Origin: Symsagittifera roscoffensis
Taxonomy: Eukaryota > Xenacoelomorpha > Acoela > Convolutidae
Direction of reading: 5' to 3'
Assembly (NCBI RefSeq): GCF_963678635.1
Contig: NC_087062.1
Span: forward strand, 65,112,147 to 65,176,146
Length of the DNA stretch: 64,000 bases
Position 1 is the stretch's first letter; each line of letters begins with the position of its first letter. The notes under the pieces are model-generated. The model was not told where the DNA came from. It ran no database searches and worked only from the letters and a program-made list of their open reading frames with translations. Made by a program: the position numbers and the translations under genes. Of this stretch, positions 33,500-46,329 are shown in pieces.

Positions 33500-34615
33500 G
33501 CAAGTGCAAGTGATTGTAAAATTTGTGTTCGTTCAAGTTCACATAAGTGATGAAGCATTTATAATCCTGATAGTGACAATTTTTGAAAAATTCTTCTTAT
33601 TGTATAGTCTAATTTTATGTCTAATTGGATGTCATAGTGAATTGCACCAAAATAGGTATTGTTCACAAGTGACAGTTCTTGTAAGCGTGTACTGCTTTCG
33701 TCTTGTGGTTGAAGTTTTCCACCAGTTCTTCCTGTGTTTTTCAGAAATGTTACTGGGATGTATCAGTTTTCGTCCCAATTTGAAATGTGATGTGCTGGAT
33801 TTGGGTTACTTATTCGTTTTCCTGTGTTCATGCCGAAAATTTTTTGTATTCGGCAAGAATTTCTGAGTATTGTGTTTTGTAAAGTCGAGTGTTATACTTG
33901 CAAACGAGTTCTGTTTCTGGGTAGATTTGAAAACTTTCTATATCACTTTGATAGAAAGGTTCGTGATCAAGTCTATTTTTCTTTCCATTTGAGACTTGGG
34001 AACAATGTACTTTTTTCTCTGAGAATATTGCTGTAAACTTGTATCCTGTTTATATTATAGATCGGGCTTTTGAAAAAATGGCTATTATATTTGTTGTTAC
34101 TAATTCTTCTGGTTCGGATTCGCATTGAGTTACTTGGTTTATGGCGTATTTATGTAGTGTTTTTTGTTCATTTTCTTCACAATCCTAGTGTGTGACTAGT
34201 AAGTCTTGGGGTCCCCTTTCGAGAGGAGGGTTTTTTTTATTTGTTGGTTCTGAAAAAGTGAAAGGGAGTAGGGTTTGGAGTAAAAGGGTTATTTAAAAAT
34301 ACATGTGTAGGATAGTCTTGAATATGGATTATAGGTTGTGATGTATCCAAGTGCCTTTTTTGTAAATCTATCGTATTTATAGATAATTTTTGTTGTAATA
34401 AATGGGGGATGTAAAGATTGAGCTGTTATATTTAGTGGAGCTAAAGGGAGAAGGTGATGTACTTAATTGTTTAATTTTACTCTTTTTTCAAATTTAAGTG
34501 TCAGATTGTCTTGTGTAACGATTTGTATGTTGTGTTCTTGTATGTCTTTGTGAATATCGTATCGATATCAAAATCTGTTGAGTGCCCAAACATGTAGTCC
34601 GTTACTGTCGAGATG

Positions 34616-34867
34616 TTAACCAAATAATGGAGGGGGTGCTACGAATGTAATCCAATCTAATCGTAGGGTTATATTATTGGTTAAATGTTCCTTATATCTA
34701 TCGTCTAAATTTGTAGAGAAATGAGGCAATGATGTTGTTGGGGTCAGACTTATTGAAGGGGTTGAAGGCAGTGAGAGGTTTTCTGGTAATGACAAAGATG
34801 ATTCTGATGAGATTTCTATAGGGTCGTTTTCCAAGTTTGGTTCACCTCGAGTGAAAGCTTGTGTCAT
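34616..34867 (-). pseudogene. Ser/Pro/Thr-rich frame in segment A, copy 1
   Basis: 83 residues with a run of Ser/Leu/Pro/Thr (SLSLPENLSLPSTPSISLT) ending at TAA. The following DNA is in the same general frame but interrupted by more stops. It lies downstream of RNase H on the - strand. No domain recognised; repeated at 46078-46329. Confidence 0.35.
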
Positions 34868-36027
34868 CCAATGTGGGAGTCGTTGTGTTGAAGTTGGGGG
34901 GTTACAGGGATTTTAACGAATTTGTTCGGATGTGGGTGTTGAGCCTCAGTAATCCGATGGTATGTTCGGAGTATTTTGTTGTGAGGTAGATTGTAATGGT
35001 GGGGTGTACTTTAAATTGTACTACTGGAAAGATCTAGAGGACATGGGATTGGTGATGAGAGTATATTAAAGTGAACTCTGGGAGTTGTAAAGTTTCTATT
35101 TCGTCTTGGATGTATGATTTGTCTATTTATATGATGTGGATGTACTTTCGTTTTGACTTAGATGTCAAGTTTTTGCTGAAGAGAAGGGTATAAAATATAT
35201 ATTGCTTCATATAGTGGTTCGATTTGGGGTGCGTGGCAGACTACAGGTTCTAAAAGTTCTGATAATAGTTAATGTTTTTCCTCAAATGTATATCGGTGGT
35301 CTTGAAATGAAATACGTGTTGATGATTGAGGGCGATTTGTCTGACTAAATGATGGTGTTGTTAGAGATTCCTGGGATGTCGCAGTCGGTGGGGACTGTTG
35401 TGTGGGTTGTTGATTAGCAATTTTGAAAAAAAATTTAAATTTTTTACCTATGAAAAAAGTTTATGTTGATTATAATATTCTTCTATGAAAATGATTAAAA
35501 GAATTTTTGCTAATGCAAAAGTTATTATTGCCTTTTTTTATACATTTGCATATTGTCACAACTCAGGATATTAAAAATGTGAAAAATATCAGTAAAAGAA
35601 GAAAAATTTCTTTTTTTTTGAATAGATGACTTAACGTTTAGATAGTTGTTGTACCTGAGGAGGTGGTCAAGAATTTTTGCAAAGTTGAGGTAGGTTTTGT
35701 GTAGTGAATAGAAAATTATGAAGAAACTGCAAAAAAGTCAGAAGAGAAAGAGAAATAGTTCGAAAGTATTTATAATAAAAAATATGCTGATTTGAAAAAA
35801 GATTGATAGGATTGAAAAATGTTTTGAAGTTAAGATTTTGAGAAGTTGGACTGATTTGGAAAGAAGCATTTCAGAAATGATTCTTTCTTGTCGATTTTAA
35901 TAGAAAGATGTTTTAATTTCTATTTTTGAGAAAGGTATGTTATCTAGGCGGTCTTGGAGATTAAAAACTTGATTTATTGTGTATTTTGAAGCGGTATCTG
36001 GAGGTCTTGATAAATTTTTATTATCAG

Positions 36028-36420
36028 TTAGTTTTTTTCCTTTAAAGGGAATAGGTGTGTCCTATATATTTGTTGTCTGAGTGGTTTATGTTGTGTATTG
36101 TTTTTGATCCATGATGAATATGGTCTCGGTTTAAATGTAGAGTTTCCTAAAAGGTCTACTTCGCAGTGATTATTTTGGCAATCTAAATATAAAGGAAAGT
36201 GTTGTAATTTATTTATTTTTGCGTGATCCGTTGATTTCTGTGTAAAGAGAAAAATTATAGGTTTATGGTCTCTAAAGAAAACTGTTGGATGTTTCGATCC
36301 AAGTATTACAAATTCATAATCTGTGGGAGTGTATATTATAGCTGGGCATTCTCTCATAAGTGTAGAGAGTCTAAGTTCAGCTTGAGTAAATAGTCTTGAG
36401 GTTGCTGAAATGAGACTCAT
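36028..36420 (-). pseudogene. RNase H domain of Ty3/gypsy pol, copy 1 (block B1, unit 1)
   Basis: A 130-residue frame with the RNase H layout that follows gypsy-type RT. SRLFTQAELRLSTLMRECPA carries the second catalytic acid, then comes a GSKHPTVFF strand and FRDHKPIIFLF with the third acid (family DHKP). The first catalytic region lies upstream, outside this frame. RNase H removes the RNA strand during cDNA synthesis. The frame ends at TAA with no integrase zinc finger after it. It is separated from the RT fragment by stops, so it is a broken piece of pol. It differs from the other three copies at one residue (YEFV for YEFL). Confidence 0.8.
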
Positions 36421-36589
36421 TTTGTTTTTTTTCCACTGTTTGATTGTAATAATGCTGGCGCCGAGGTTTTAATGGAGTTAATGTATTTCCTTCAAAAATA
36501 TGTCAAAGGAAATTTACACGGCTGAGACAAAACTGTGATTTATTCGGGGCTGCTTTCATGTTTTTTTTTCAAGTAGTATTTGATGATAT

Positions 36590-36814
36590 TTATCTAAGAC
36601 AATAAACATTTCGTTTTTTGTCTGTCATTGCATGAAAACATCGTCTAAATATGTTATGACATTTTACTGAGAATGAGTGGTCAAAAATTTTACTCAAAAA
36701 TGCTGAGAATGCTGCCGATCTTATGGAGATTCCATAGAAAAGTCTATTAAATTCGTATTGCTGGTTTCCAATAACGAAATGCGTTGAACATCTTGATTTT
36801 TCATCTAGTGGCAT
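36590..36814 (-). pseudogene. Reverse transcriptase core fragment, copy 1
   Basis: The frame starts MPLDEKSRCSTHFVIGNQQY and continues into EFNRLFYGISIRSAAFSAFL, the palm region of Ty3/gypsy RT (family: QYEFxRMPFGL...APATFQ). It then runs past the catalytic YLDD, which is present at 36651-36640 but in a different frame, followed at once by a TGA in that frame. A frameshift therefore lies just before the active site, and the copy cannot make a working RT. The same lesion is present in the other three copies. Confidence 0.85.
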
Positions 36815-37740
36815 TTGGTTGTATGCACTGTTTATGTCAGCTGTTGTAAAGTTTTTTCCGTTTACTTTTGTGAGAATTACCTGAATTGGTTTTATGGGCC
36901 AATAACATATAGATTCATCAATGGGGGAATTGAGGTATCTTGCGTTTAAAACGATTTTTAGTGATTCTCATTTAGCTAAAATAATAACGGGATTTATGAA
37001 TGTGTTTCCTTTTGGTTGTTCTTCTTTTTTTACTGTGGAAATAATTTCATAGTGTTCTAGTTGTCTAGTAATCTATCAACTTTATCTTGCAAGTGAATTT
37101 GGACTTTACTAGCTCGTTGTTTTTTGAAACTTGCGTCAGGTTTCAAAGGTAATTGTAGTGGTGAATTTACTTTTCCAACATCAAGTTTAGATGTGGCTTA
37201 AACCCTTGGATATTTTAGTAGCAGTACGGCTAATTGTTCAAATTCTTTATGTGTAATTTGAGAGTGTTGAAAATTGAACATTGTAAGGAGTTTTTGTTTT
37301 TCAGTGGAGTATTTTGATATCTGAAATGTTGGTTTAAAACAAGGTGTTTCTGTGAAAGAGTCTGGGTTTCATTTTTTTTATCACTTATTATATTATTTAT
37401 TGATAATTCTTCAATAAGAATTGTTGATTCACATATATCTATTAGTTTACTCTAAATGCTGTTTCTATTGTGGGAAAAATTTTTGCATTAGTTTCACAAT
37501 AACCCAAAAGTTCTAAAGGTAAAGTTATTTTATTTAGAGAATTATTGTATACATGTAATGAAATTATATCTGAATTTGTATAATTCGTGTTTTGATGAAT
37601 GAGATTGTTACTCGGAAAAACTTATGGATTGACTCGTTTTCAAGGTGTGAAATTTATAGTCGTTGTTTGTTATGTTTCATGTTATATTGATGGACTTGAC
37701 TTACTAAAAAATTATATACATATCCTACTAATGGTTTCAG

Positions 37741-38070
37741 GTGTTTTCGTTCTTTGTTATATATAGGGTAGAATTTGGAGAAAAATGGTGGTTGTTTATT
37801 TAACCTTTGAAAGAATGTAGTGCAAATTTATTTAGTGATAAATAGTAATCCAACGATATTGTGCTTTATATCTGTGATATGGAAGGTTTGTTTGAAAGGT
37901 TTCACGTGTTTTCGTTCTTAGTTATATATAAGGTAGAATTTGGAGGAAAATGGTGGTTGTTTGTTTAATCTTTGGAAGAATGTAGTGGGAATATATTTAG
38001 TAATATATGGTAATCCAACGATATTGTGCCTTATATCTGTGATATGAAATGTTTGTTTGAAAGGTTTAGT
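37741..38070 (-). repeat. 165 bp tandem duplication inside block B1, unit 1
   Basis: 37741-37905 and 37906-38070 are diverged copies, both starting GTGTTTTCGTTCTT and ending TTGTTTGAAAGGTTT. The block is single in B2 (near 41600-41763). Confidence 0.85.
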
Positions 38071-38766
38071 TAAAAGTTTTTTCTATCCATTGTTCGAGTG
38101 GGAACAAGAAATAATTGGATTTTTTTTTCAAATTTAGTTAAACTTGATCCTTGTGCTGTAGCTTATTTGCTTGAGGTTTTAGAGTTTATTAATTTTGGAT
38201 GTAAGGTTTGTATTTCATTCCATGTGGGAATGTTTATTATATTTGATTCTATTCCTGAGTCTATTGAAAAATCATTTTCGAGGTCTGGTGATTGAAAATC
38301 TTTAGTTTTTGGAGTTTCTAAGAGGATTGGGATTTTCCAAATTTTACGTTGGGTACTTGTATTTTATTTGATGTATTCTGATATATATTGTTTGCGCTTG
38401 AACTTCCTTTAAGTTTTTGTTCATAATAGTCTGTTATTTTTGGAATATTATCAGGGTTTTGAAAATGGTTTATTATTGTTTTGGTAAAATTACGATTCTA
38501 TTGGTGTTTCGTATTCATTTTCAATCTGAAGCATGTTTAACGAAAGCGTATTTTTTGTTTCGCTCTGATCGTCAATGGATTCGCAAATTAGGTGATTTAG
38601 TGTAATTCTGTGTTTTCTGTGTTATCAATACCGGGAGGGTCTGAATGAGCTTCTTGGTTAAGTCAGTTGACTGTACTTGGTTAATTTGTCTTTGATGTTA
38701 AGGTGTACTACTTCTATAAATTTAATGTGAATTTTGATATTGTGTAATACGTGATTGAAAAAAATT

Positions 38767-39150
38767 TCAAGGTTGGTTTTGATAATTTGAATTTGTTTTC
38801 TGAGAAAGGTCACTCGATCTATTGTGATAATTATTATAGTTTGATCTATTGTTTGAATAGTTTCGTGATCTGGTATTTTGATTTTGTCTGTTCCTATTGT
38901 TTGAATAGTTTCTGTTTCTATTATATGAGGAAATCCTAGAACGGTCGTTTGAATAATATCTATTTTGGGAGTTTGAGTTTGAACGATTTCTGTTATAATT
39001 TGAGTAGTTACTTCTGTTTGAGTTTGATCTTGAATAGTTGTTTCGATTTTGATTGCTCTGACTGTTTGATCGACTATATCTATTTTGTGAAAAATTTCGT
39101 GAATTTTTTTGATCTGGAGATCTTCCGCGATAGTTAATGTTTTTCCTCAA
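38767..39150 (-). pseudogene. Asn/Ser/Arg-rich gag region, truncated by internal duplication, unit 1
   Basis: 127 residues dominated by N, S, R and Y (for example SNRSNYSNYNRNRSNSNSQN). This is a basic, nucleic-acid-binding-like region that follows the zinc knuckle in the C/B2 copy. Here its first residues come from the B2 start, because the B2/B1 junction lies at 39130-39136, so this frame is a junction product without the gag N-terminus. Confidence 0.6.
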
Positions 39151-39889
39151 ATGTATATCGGTGGTCTTGAAATGAAATACGTGTTGATGATTGAGGGCAA
39201 TTTGTCTGACTAAATGATGGTGTTGTTAGAGATTCCTGGAATGTCGCAGTCGGTGGGGACTGTTGTGTGGGTTGTTGATTAGCAATTTTGAAAAAAAATT
39301 TAAATTTTTACCTATGAAAAAAGTTTATGTTGATTATAATATTCTTCTATGAAAATGATTAAAGGAATTTTTGCTAATGCAAAAGTTTTTATTGCCTTTT
39401 TTATACATTTGCATATTGTCACAACTCAGGATATTAAAAATGTGAAAAATATCAGTAAAAGAAGAAAAATTTCTTTTTTTTGAATAGATGACTTAACGTT
39501 TAGATAGTTGTTGTACCTGAGGAGGTGGTCAAGAATTTTTGCAAAGTTGAGGTAGGTTTTTTGTAGTGAATAGAAAATTATGAAGAAACTGCAAAAAAGT
39601 CAGAAGAGAAAGAGAAATAGTTCGAAAGTATTTATAATAAAAAATATGCTGATTTGAAAAAAGATTGATAGGATTGAAAAATGTTTTGAAGTTAAGATTT
39701 TGAGAAGTTGGACTGATTTGGAAAGAAGCATTTCAGAAATGATTCTTTCTTGTCGATTTTAATAGAAAGATGTTTTAATTTCTATTTTTGAGAAAGGTAT
39801 GTTATCTAGGCGGTCTTGGAGATTAAAAACTTGATTTATTGTGTATTTTGAAGCGGTATCTGGAGGTCTTGATAAATTTTTATTATCAG

Positions 39890-40282
39890 TTAGTTTTTTT
39901 CCTTTAAAGGGAATAGGTGTGTCCTATATATTTGTTGTCTGAGTGGTTTATGTTGTGTATTGTTTTTGATCCATGATGAATATGGTCTCGGTTTAAATGT
40001 AGAGTTTCCTAAAAGGTCTACTTCGCAGTGATTATTTTGGCAATCTAAATATAAAGGAAAGTGTTGTAATTTATTTATTTTTGCGTGATCCGTTGATTTC
40101 TGTGTAAAGAGAAAAATTATAGGTTTATGGTCTCTAAAGAAAACTGTTGGATGTTTCGATCCAAGTATTAAAAATTCATAATCTGTGGGAGTGTATATTA
40201 TAGCTGGGCATTCTCTCATAAGTGTAGAGAGTCTAAGTTCAGCTTGAGTAAATAGTCTTGAGGTTGCTGAAATGAGACTCAT
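39890..40282 (-). pseudogene. RNase H domain of pol, copy 2 (block B2, unit 1)
   Basis: Same 130-residue frame as at 36028, 3862 bases downstream, with the DHKPI motif intact. Confidence 0.8.
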
Positions 40283-40450
40283 TTTGTTTTTTTTCCACTG
40301 TTTGATTGTAATAATGCTGGCGCCGAGGTTTTAATGGAGTTAATGTATTTCCTTCAAAAATATGTCAAAGGAAATTTACACGGCTGAGACAAAACTGTGA
40401 TTTATTCGGGGCTGCTTTCATGTTTTTTTTCAAGTAGTATTTGATGATAT

Positions 40451-40675
40451 TTATCTAAGACAATAAACATTTCGTTTTTTGTCTGTCATTGCATGAAAAC
40501 ATCGTCTAAATATGTTATGACATTTTACTGAGAATGAGTGGTCAAAAATTTTACTCAAAAATGCTGAGAATGCTGCCGATCTTATGGAGATTCCATAGAA
40601 AAGTCTATTAAATTCGTATTGCTGGTTTCCAATAACGAAATGCGTTGAACATCTTGATTTTTCATCTAGTGGCAT
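40451..40675 (-). pseudogene. Reverse transcriptase core fragment, copy 2
   Basis: Same 74-residue frame and same shift before YLDD (40512-40501). Confidence 0.85.
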
Positions 40676-40917
40676 TTGGTTGTATGCACTGTTTATGTCA
40701 GCTGTTGTAAAGTTTTTTCCGTTTACTTTTGTGAGAATTACCTGAATTGGTTTTATGGGCCAATAACATATAGATTCATCAATGGGGGAATTGAGGTATC
40801 TTGCGTTTAAAACGATTTTCAGTGATTCTCATTTAGCTAAAATAATAACGGGATTTATGAATGTGTTTCCTTTTGGTTGTTCTTCTTTTTTTACTGTGGA
40901 AATAATTTCATAGTGTT

Positions 40918-41142
40918 CTAGTTGTCTAGTAATCTATCAACTTTATCTTGCAAGTGAATTTGGACTTTACTAGCTCGTTGTTTTTTGAAAATTGCGTCAG
41001 GTTTCAAAGGTAATTGTATTGGTGAATTTACTTTTCCAACATCAAGTTTAGATGTGGCGTAAACCATTGGGTATTTTAGTAGCAGTACGGCTAATTGTTC
41101 AAATTCTTTATGTGTAATTTGAGAGTGTTGAAAATTGAACAT
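40918..41142 (-). pseudogene. Reverse transcriptase N-terminal segment, block B2 unit 1
   Basis: The frame includes YATSKLDVGKVNSPIQLPLK and ASKVQIHLQDKVDRLLDN, which match the start of gypsy-type RT just upstream of the fingers. It ends at a stop before the RT core. In the B1 blocks the corresponding Tyr codon (TAC) is a TAA stop (37200-37198 and 48660-48658), so only the B2 copies keep this stretch open. Confidence 0.75.
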
Positions 41143-42923
41143 TGTAAGGAGTTTTTGTTTTTCAGTGGAGTATTTTGATATCTGAAATGTTGGTTTAAAA
41201 CAAGGTGTTTCTGTGAAAGAGTCTGGGTTTCGTTTTTTTTATCACTTATTATATTATTTATTGATAATTCTTCAATAAGAATTGTTGATTGACATATATC
41301 TATTAGTTTACTCTAAATGCTGTTTCTATTGTGGGAAATATTTTTGCATTAGTTTCACAATAACCCAAAAGTTCTAAAGGTAAAGTTATTTTATTTAGAG
41401 AATTATTGTATACATGTAATGAAATTATATCTGAATTTGTATAATTCGTGTTTTGATGAAATCATTGTTACTCGGAAAAACTTATGGATTGACTCGTTTT
41501 CAAGGTGTGAAATTTATAGTCGTTGTTTGTTCTGTTTCATGTTATATTGATGGACTTGACTTACTAAAAAATTATATACATATCCTACTAATGGTTTCAG
41601 GTGTTTTCGTTCTTTGTTATATATAGGGTAGAATTTGGAGAAAAGTAGTGGTTGTTTATTTAACCTTTGAAAGAATGTAGTGCAAATTTATTTAGTGATA
41701 AATAGTAATCCAACGATATTGTGCTTTATATCTGTGATATAGAAGGTTTGTTTGAAAGGTTTAGTTAAAAGTTTTTTCTATCCATTGTTCGAGTGGGAAC
41801 AAGAAATAATTGGATTTTTTTTCAAAATTAGTTAAACTTGATCCTTGTGCTGTAACTTATTTGCTTGAGGTTTTAGAATTTATTAATTTTGGATGTAAGG
41901 TTTGTATTTCATTCCATGTGGGAATGTTTATTATATTTGATTCTGCTCCTGAGTCTATTAAAAAATCATTTTCGAGGTCTGGTGATTGAAAATCTTTAGT
42001 TTTTGGAGTTTCTAAAAGGATTGGGATTTTCCAAATTTTACGTTGGGTACTTGTATTTTATTTGATGTATTCTGATATATATTGTTTGCGCTTGAACTTC
42101 CTTTAAGTTTTTGTTCATAATAGTCTGTTATTTTTGGAATATTATCAGGGTTTTGAAAATGGTTTATTATTGTTTTGGTAAAATTACGATTCTATTGGTG
42201 TTTCGTATTCATTTTCAATCTGAAGCATGTTTAACGAAAGCGTATTTTTTGTTTCGCTCTGATCGTCAATGGATTCGCAAATTAGGTGATTTAGTGTAAT
42301 TCTGTGTTTTCTGTGTTATCAATACCGGGAGGGTCTGAATGAGCTTCTTCAGTTGACTGTACTTGGTTAATTTGTCTTTGATGTTAAGGTGTACTACTTC
42401 TATAATTTTAATGTGAATTTTGATATTGTGTAATACGTGATTGAAAAAAATTTCAAGGTTGGTTTTGATAATTTGAATTTGTTTTCTGAGAAAGGTCACT
42501 CGATCTATTGTGATAATTATTATAGTTTGATCTATTGTTTGAATAGTTTCGTGATCTGGTATTTTGATTTTGTCTGTTCCTATTGTTTGAATAGTTTCTG
42601 TTTCTATTATATGAGGAATTCCTAGAACGGTCGTTTGAATAATATCTATTTTGGGAGTTTGAGTTTGAACGATTTCTGTTATAATTTGAGTAGTTACTTC
42701 TGTTTGAGTTTGATCTTGAATAGTTGTTTCGATTTTGATTGTTCTGACTGTTTGATCGACTATATCTATTTTGTGAAAAATTTCGTGAATCTTTTTGATC
42801 TGGAGATCTGCCGCGATAGTTATATCTGTAGGATGATTGTTGTTTAGAGGTATTATAGTTATCAGGAAGTGGTTTTCCTGAACTATTATTACTGTGAATG
42901 TTTTTGTTTCGTGAATTTTGGTC

Positions 42924-43229
42924 TTATTTCATGTATTGGTAAAATGATTTATTTGGTTCTTTATGGTTTTGTGGTTTTTTCTGATTATCTTGTTGGTTTT
43001 GTCTACATTCAGCAATGCTATGTTCATATCTACAGCAATAGTTACACCATTTTTTTATTGATGATTTGCTTATGAAGTTTGGATTTTTTTCTCGTAGATA
43101 TTTAATATTTGAGTAGTTTTTCCCAGCTAATTCAGTGTCAGAGTCATGGATATGATTTATTTGTGAAGTAGTAGTTTGGATGTTGTTTAAATATTGTAAC
43201 TTTAATTTTTCTGTTTCTTCCAGTTTCAT
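42924..43229 (-). pseudogene. Gag nucleocapsid fragment with CCHC zinc knuckle, unit 1
   Basis: A 101-residue frame. Residues 61-75 read WCNYCCRYEHSIAEC, a CX2CX4HX4C zinc knuckle (Cys62, Cys65, His70, Cys75) of the retroviral/retrotransposon nucleocapsid type, preceded by a Lys-rich helix and followed by a Gln/Asn/Lys-rich tail. It binds element RNA during packaging in the family. The frame stops at TGA soon after, and upstream gag pieces lie in other frames. Confidence 0.8.
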
Positions 43230-43737
43230 AGTGATTTCGGCTTGTTCTAGTTTATTTATCTACTAGCCTACTGAAGTCTATATCACGTTCTCAAATTGAA
43301 GATGGATGTGATGCTTTATTTTTTTTATCGCTATTTTCCGTAATCGTGGTGTTAGAGTCATCATTGAAAGTTCTGTAATTTTTGTGTTTTTGTAATCATG
43401 CGTATTAAGGGAATATGTTTTCCTTACTAATGTTTCAAATCGTACTGCAAGTTGTTTAATTGTTTCGTTTGGGATTCTACGAATTTCATTGCTTAAGACT
43501 CTTTGGTGTTATTTGTTTCTTTGTTTCTTTCAGAGTCGAACATTTTCAAAAACTCTTGTGTGAATTTTTTCCAATCTGATTTAATATCTATAGGTAAAAC
43601 TAAAAACCATTTTTGGGCTGCGCCATTAAGTGTAGCTTGGATTACAGCTGGCGTCTAGGTATCCAATTTTGATGAAATGGTTCATTTACTGGTTCAGGTC
43701 CTGTATTTAAAAACAAATTGGCTGTGAAGGCATTTAA

Positions 43738-43920
43738 TTAATCTTCTACTGAGTATTCAGGATCTGTTCCTGTGAGTACCATTAGTGGCTTATTTGAAGA
43801 TATAGAGGATCCACTCATAAGGTATGGATTCATAGTTGTTTGTACTGAATCTGTGGCATTCGGTATTTGAGAAAAAATTGAAAGTTGGGTTGTTACTAGT
43901 TTAAATGTTTGATAGTCCAT
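43738..43920 (-). pseudogene. Gag fragment (60 aa), unit 1
   Basis: The frame starts MDYQTFKLVTTQLSIFSQIP. It lies upstream of the zinc knuckle and is probably part of the capsid/linker region, inferred from position only. It is duplicated at 55191-55373. Confidence 0.4.
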
Positions 43921-44139
43921 TTGTTAATGTTTTGAAATAACAGAAGGTTTTACTGTGGATTGTATAGTTGTTTGTGGAAATGCTGCATTTTTGTTTCTTG
44001 GAGTTGTAATTGTAGTGTGAATAGGAGAAATGCTTTGTTTCGTTGTTGTTGGCATTGTTTCAACTATTTCTTCATTTACGAAATGTGATGGAGTTTGAAT
44101 ATCTTGTTATGTATTATTTCTTGTTCCGTTTAAATTTTC

Positions 44140-44548
44140 TTAATTAATAAAAGTAGAATTTGAACCATTGTTTCTTGTTCTATCAGTGAAAAATGAAATG
44201 TAGTTTATAGGTGTCGCATCAATAGTAAGTGGAGTTATCCTAACATAATCTCTATTGATGGAAACTGTGGTAATTGCTTGACTTGATATATCAAGGTATT
44301 TTAATAAATAATGGATGAGATCATTCAGGGTCCCAAACCTAATCTGTTTCATCTGCCAGTACAGTTTCGTCGTCTGTACTTTGTGGTGGAAAACTTTTTC
44401 TTGCTAATGATATAAGATCAATGTTATGGACAAAATAATCAACTATAAACCATGCTATTATCTTTCGTAGATGGTGTTTAACATTTTGTGATATTTCATT
44501 ACTAGTGAGGCTTTCACGGATTGTATTTAAAAGTTTGAGAAAATACAT
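44140..44548 (-). pseudogene. Gag N-terminal fragments in overlapping frames, unit 1
   Basis: Two frames overlap by 14 bases: 44548-44339 (MYFLKLLNTIRESLTSNEIS...) and 44352-44140 (MKQIRFGTLNDLIHYLLKYL...). Both read like pieces of one helical protein split by a frameshift. Duplicated at 55593-56001 with the same break. Confidence 0.4.
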
Positions 44549-46077
44549 ATTTATTGACTTACAACCGTATGTCGGGATGTTTGAGTTAAACAGTCACCTT
44601 GTGTTTCTCTTAATTCTAGCATGGAGAGATAGCTATATATGACTGAAAATACAATGTTTGTGAATATTAAATTTGCTCTTTGTGTATATTTTTTTATAAA
44701 ATCTGCAAAAACTTTTGAGAACTCTATATCTATATCGTCTGTTTGTTTTTGGTGTTTTATGTGATTTCGTTTTGGTGATACGATTTCGATTGTTAATATA
44801 CCAAAATATGATGTGATATTACATATATCTTTGAGATAGTGGTCAAGGATTTGTCGTTTTATCTTTATTTCAGGATTTTTTTTTACATGGGCTTTTTCCT
44901 TTTTCGAATAGGTTTGTAATTAGGTTGTAACAAAATTGTACTTGTCCTCGGGAGGAATCATTTTGTGGTTTAATGAAAAATGTATCGAGTATCGAGTTAT
45001 CGTCGAAAATTTTGTTGTACTCGATCATGTTTTATATTGTAAAACTGTTAGTGTGTAACATTCAATATGTCTTATTGGTTGATTCCAATTATTAGACGTG
45101 TTGGTTTATGGATATATGACATTTTTATTTTGCGTTCTCCTTTTTTTGATGATGGTGTTGTTGCTTCAGAGTCGGAAAATAAATTTGGTGGTCTATCGGG
45201 TTATTTTTGTTTTTTTAGTCTTTTAAATCTCGAAGTTCCTGTATTGTGTTGTTTCTGATTAAGAGACTGCGTTTCTTTGTGTTGAAAGTCGTCATTTTAT
45301 AATTTGTTTTTGTATTGCTATGATTGTCTTTTGTCTTGTTTATTTCTTTGATCTAATATGTCCTATTGTTTGTCTATGTGGTGTGATACAAGGTCGCACC
45401 TTTCGTTTTGATATAAACCATTATGTAATACGATTGTTTGTTTGCTACCTAGATTATCTCTTGACATAAAGTTTAGGATGATGGGTGCAAAATTTGCGGG
45501 TCAGAGCTTTTAATTTTCCTAAACTCTTAGTCCTTATGGTTTTTTTGTGGTTATCTTAACTTGGGGCATAGACTGTCGTGGTTGACGGGTTGGAGAGAGA
45601 GTATGTCAATTCGTGAGAATGATTTTTTTCTCTCGTGAATAAGTTTTAATCTATGAATTTCCTACTTAATCTGACCTAGGGGTTGAGATTTTGTGATTGT
45701 GTGTTGGAGAATAAAAAATCAATCCACAAGGTTCAAGTATTATTAGAACACAAGTAGATCAACACATGTAGGAAATGTCTTGAATATGGATTATAGGTTG
45801 TGATGTATCCAAGTGCCTTTTTTGTAAATCTATCGTATTTATAGATAATTTTTGTTGTAATAAATGGGGGATGTAAAGATTGAGCTGTTATATTTAGTGG
45901 AGCTAAAGGGAGAAGGTGATGTACTTAATTGTTTAATTTTACTCTTTTTTCAAATTTAAGTGTCAGATTGTCTTGTGTAACGATTTGTATGTTGTGTTCT
46001 TGTATGTCTTTGTGAATATCGTATCGATATCAAAATCTGTTGAGTGCCCAAACATGTAGTCCGTTACTGTCGAGATG

Positions 46078-46329
46078 TTAACCAAATAATGGAGGGGGTG
46101 CTACGAATGTAATCCAATCTAATCGTAGGGTTATATTATTGGTTAAATGTTCCTTATATCTATCGTCTAAATTTGTAGAGAAATGAGGCAATGATGTTGT
46201 TGGGGTCAGACTTATTGAAGGGGTTGAAGGCAGTGAGAGGGTTTCTGGTAATGACAAAGATGATTCTGATGAGATTTCTATAGGGTCGTTTTCCAAGTTT
46301 GGTTCACCTCGAGTGAAAGCTTGTGTCAT
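46078..46329 (-). pseudogene. Ser/Pro/Thr-rich frame in segment A, copy 2
   Basis: Duplicate of 34616-34867 with one residue changed (PETL for PENL). The flanking stops are the same. Confidence 0.35.

Larger units (their letters stand above)
34303..45762 (-). repeat. 11.45 kb tandem unit, copy 1
   Basis: First copy of the large tandem duplication. It runs from ACATGTGTAGGATAGTCTTG to CAAGTAGATCAA. Every landmark recurs 11,453-11,462 bases downstream. Internal order on the + strand: A (34303-35265), B1 (35265-39130), B2 (39136-42816), C (42816-45762), where B1 and B2 are direct copies of the RT/RNase H block. Confidence 0.95.

Noticed and set aside
33498-33866. 122-residue hydrophobic frame on the + strand
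   Set aside because: Composition (Phe/Leu/Cys/Val) is what the antisense of an AT-rich coding strand gives. The retroelement is read on the other strand.
45067-45258. 63-residue + strand frame in segment C (repeated at 56520)
   Set aside because: It is antisense to the element and conserved only because the whole unit was duplicated recently.
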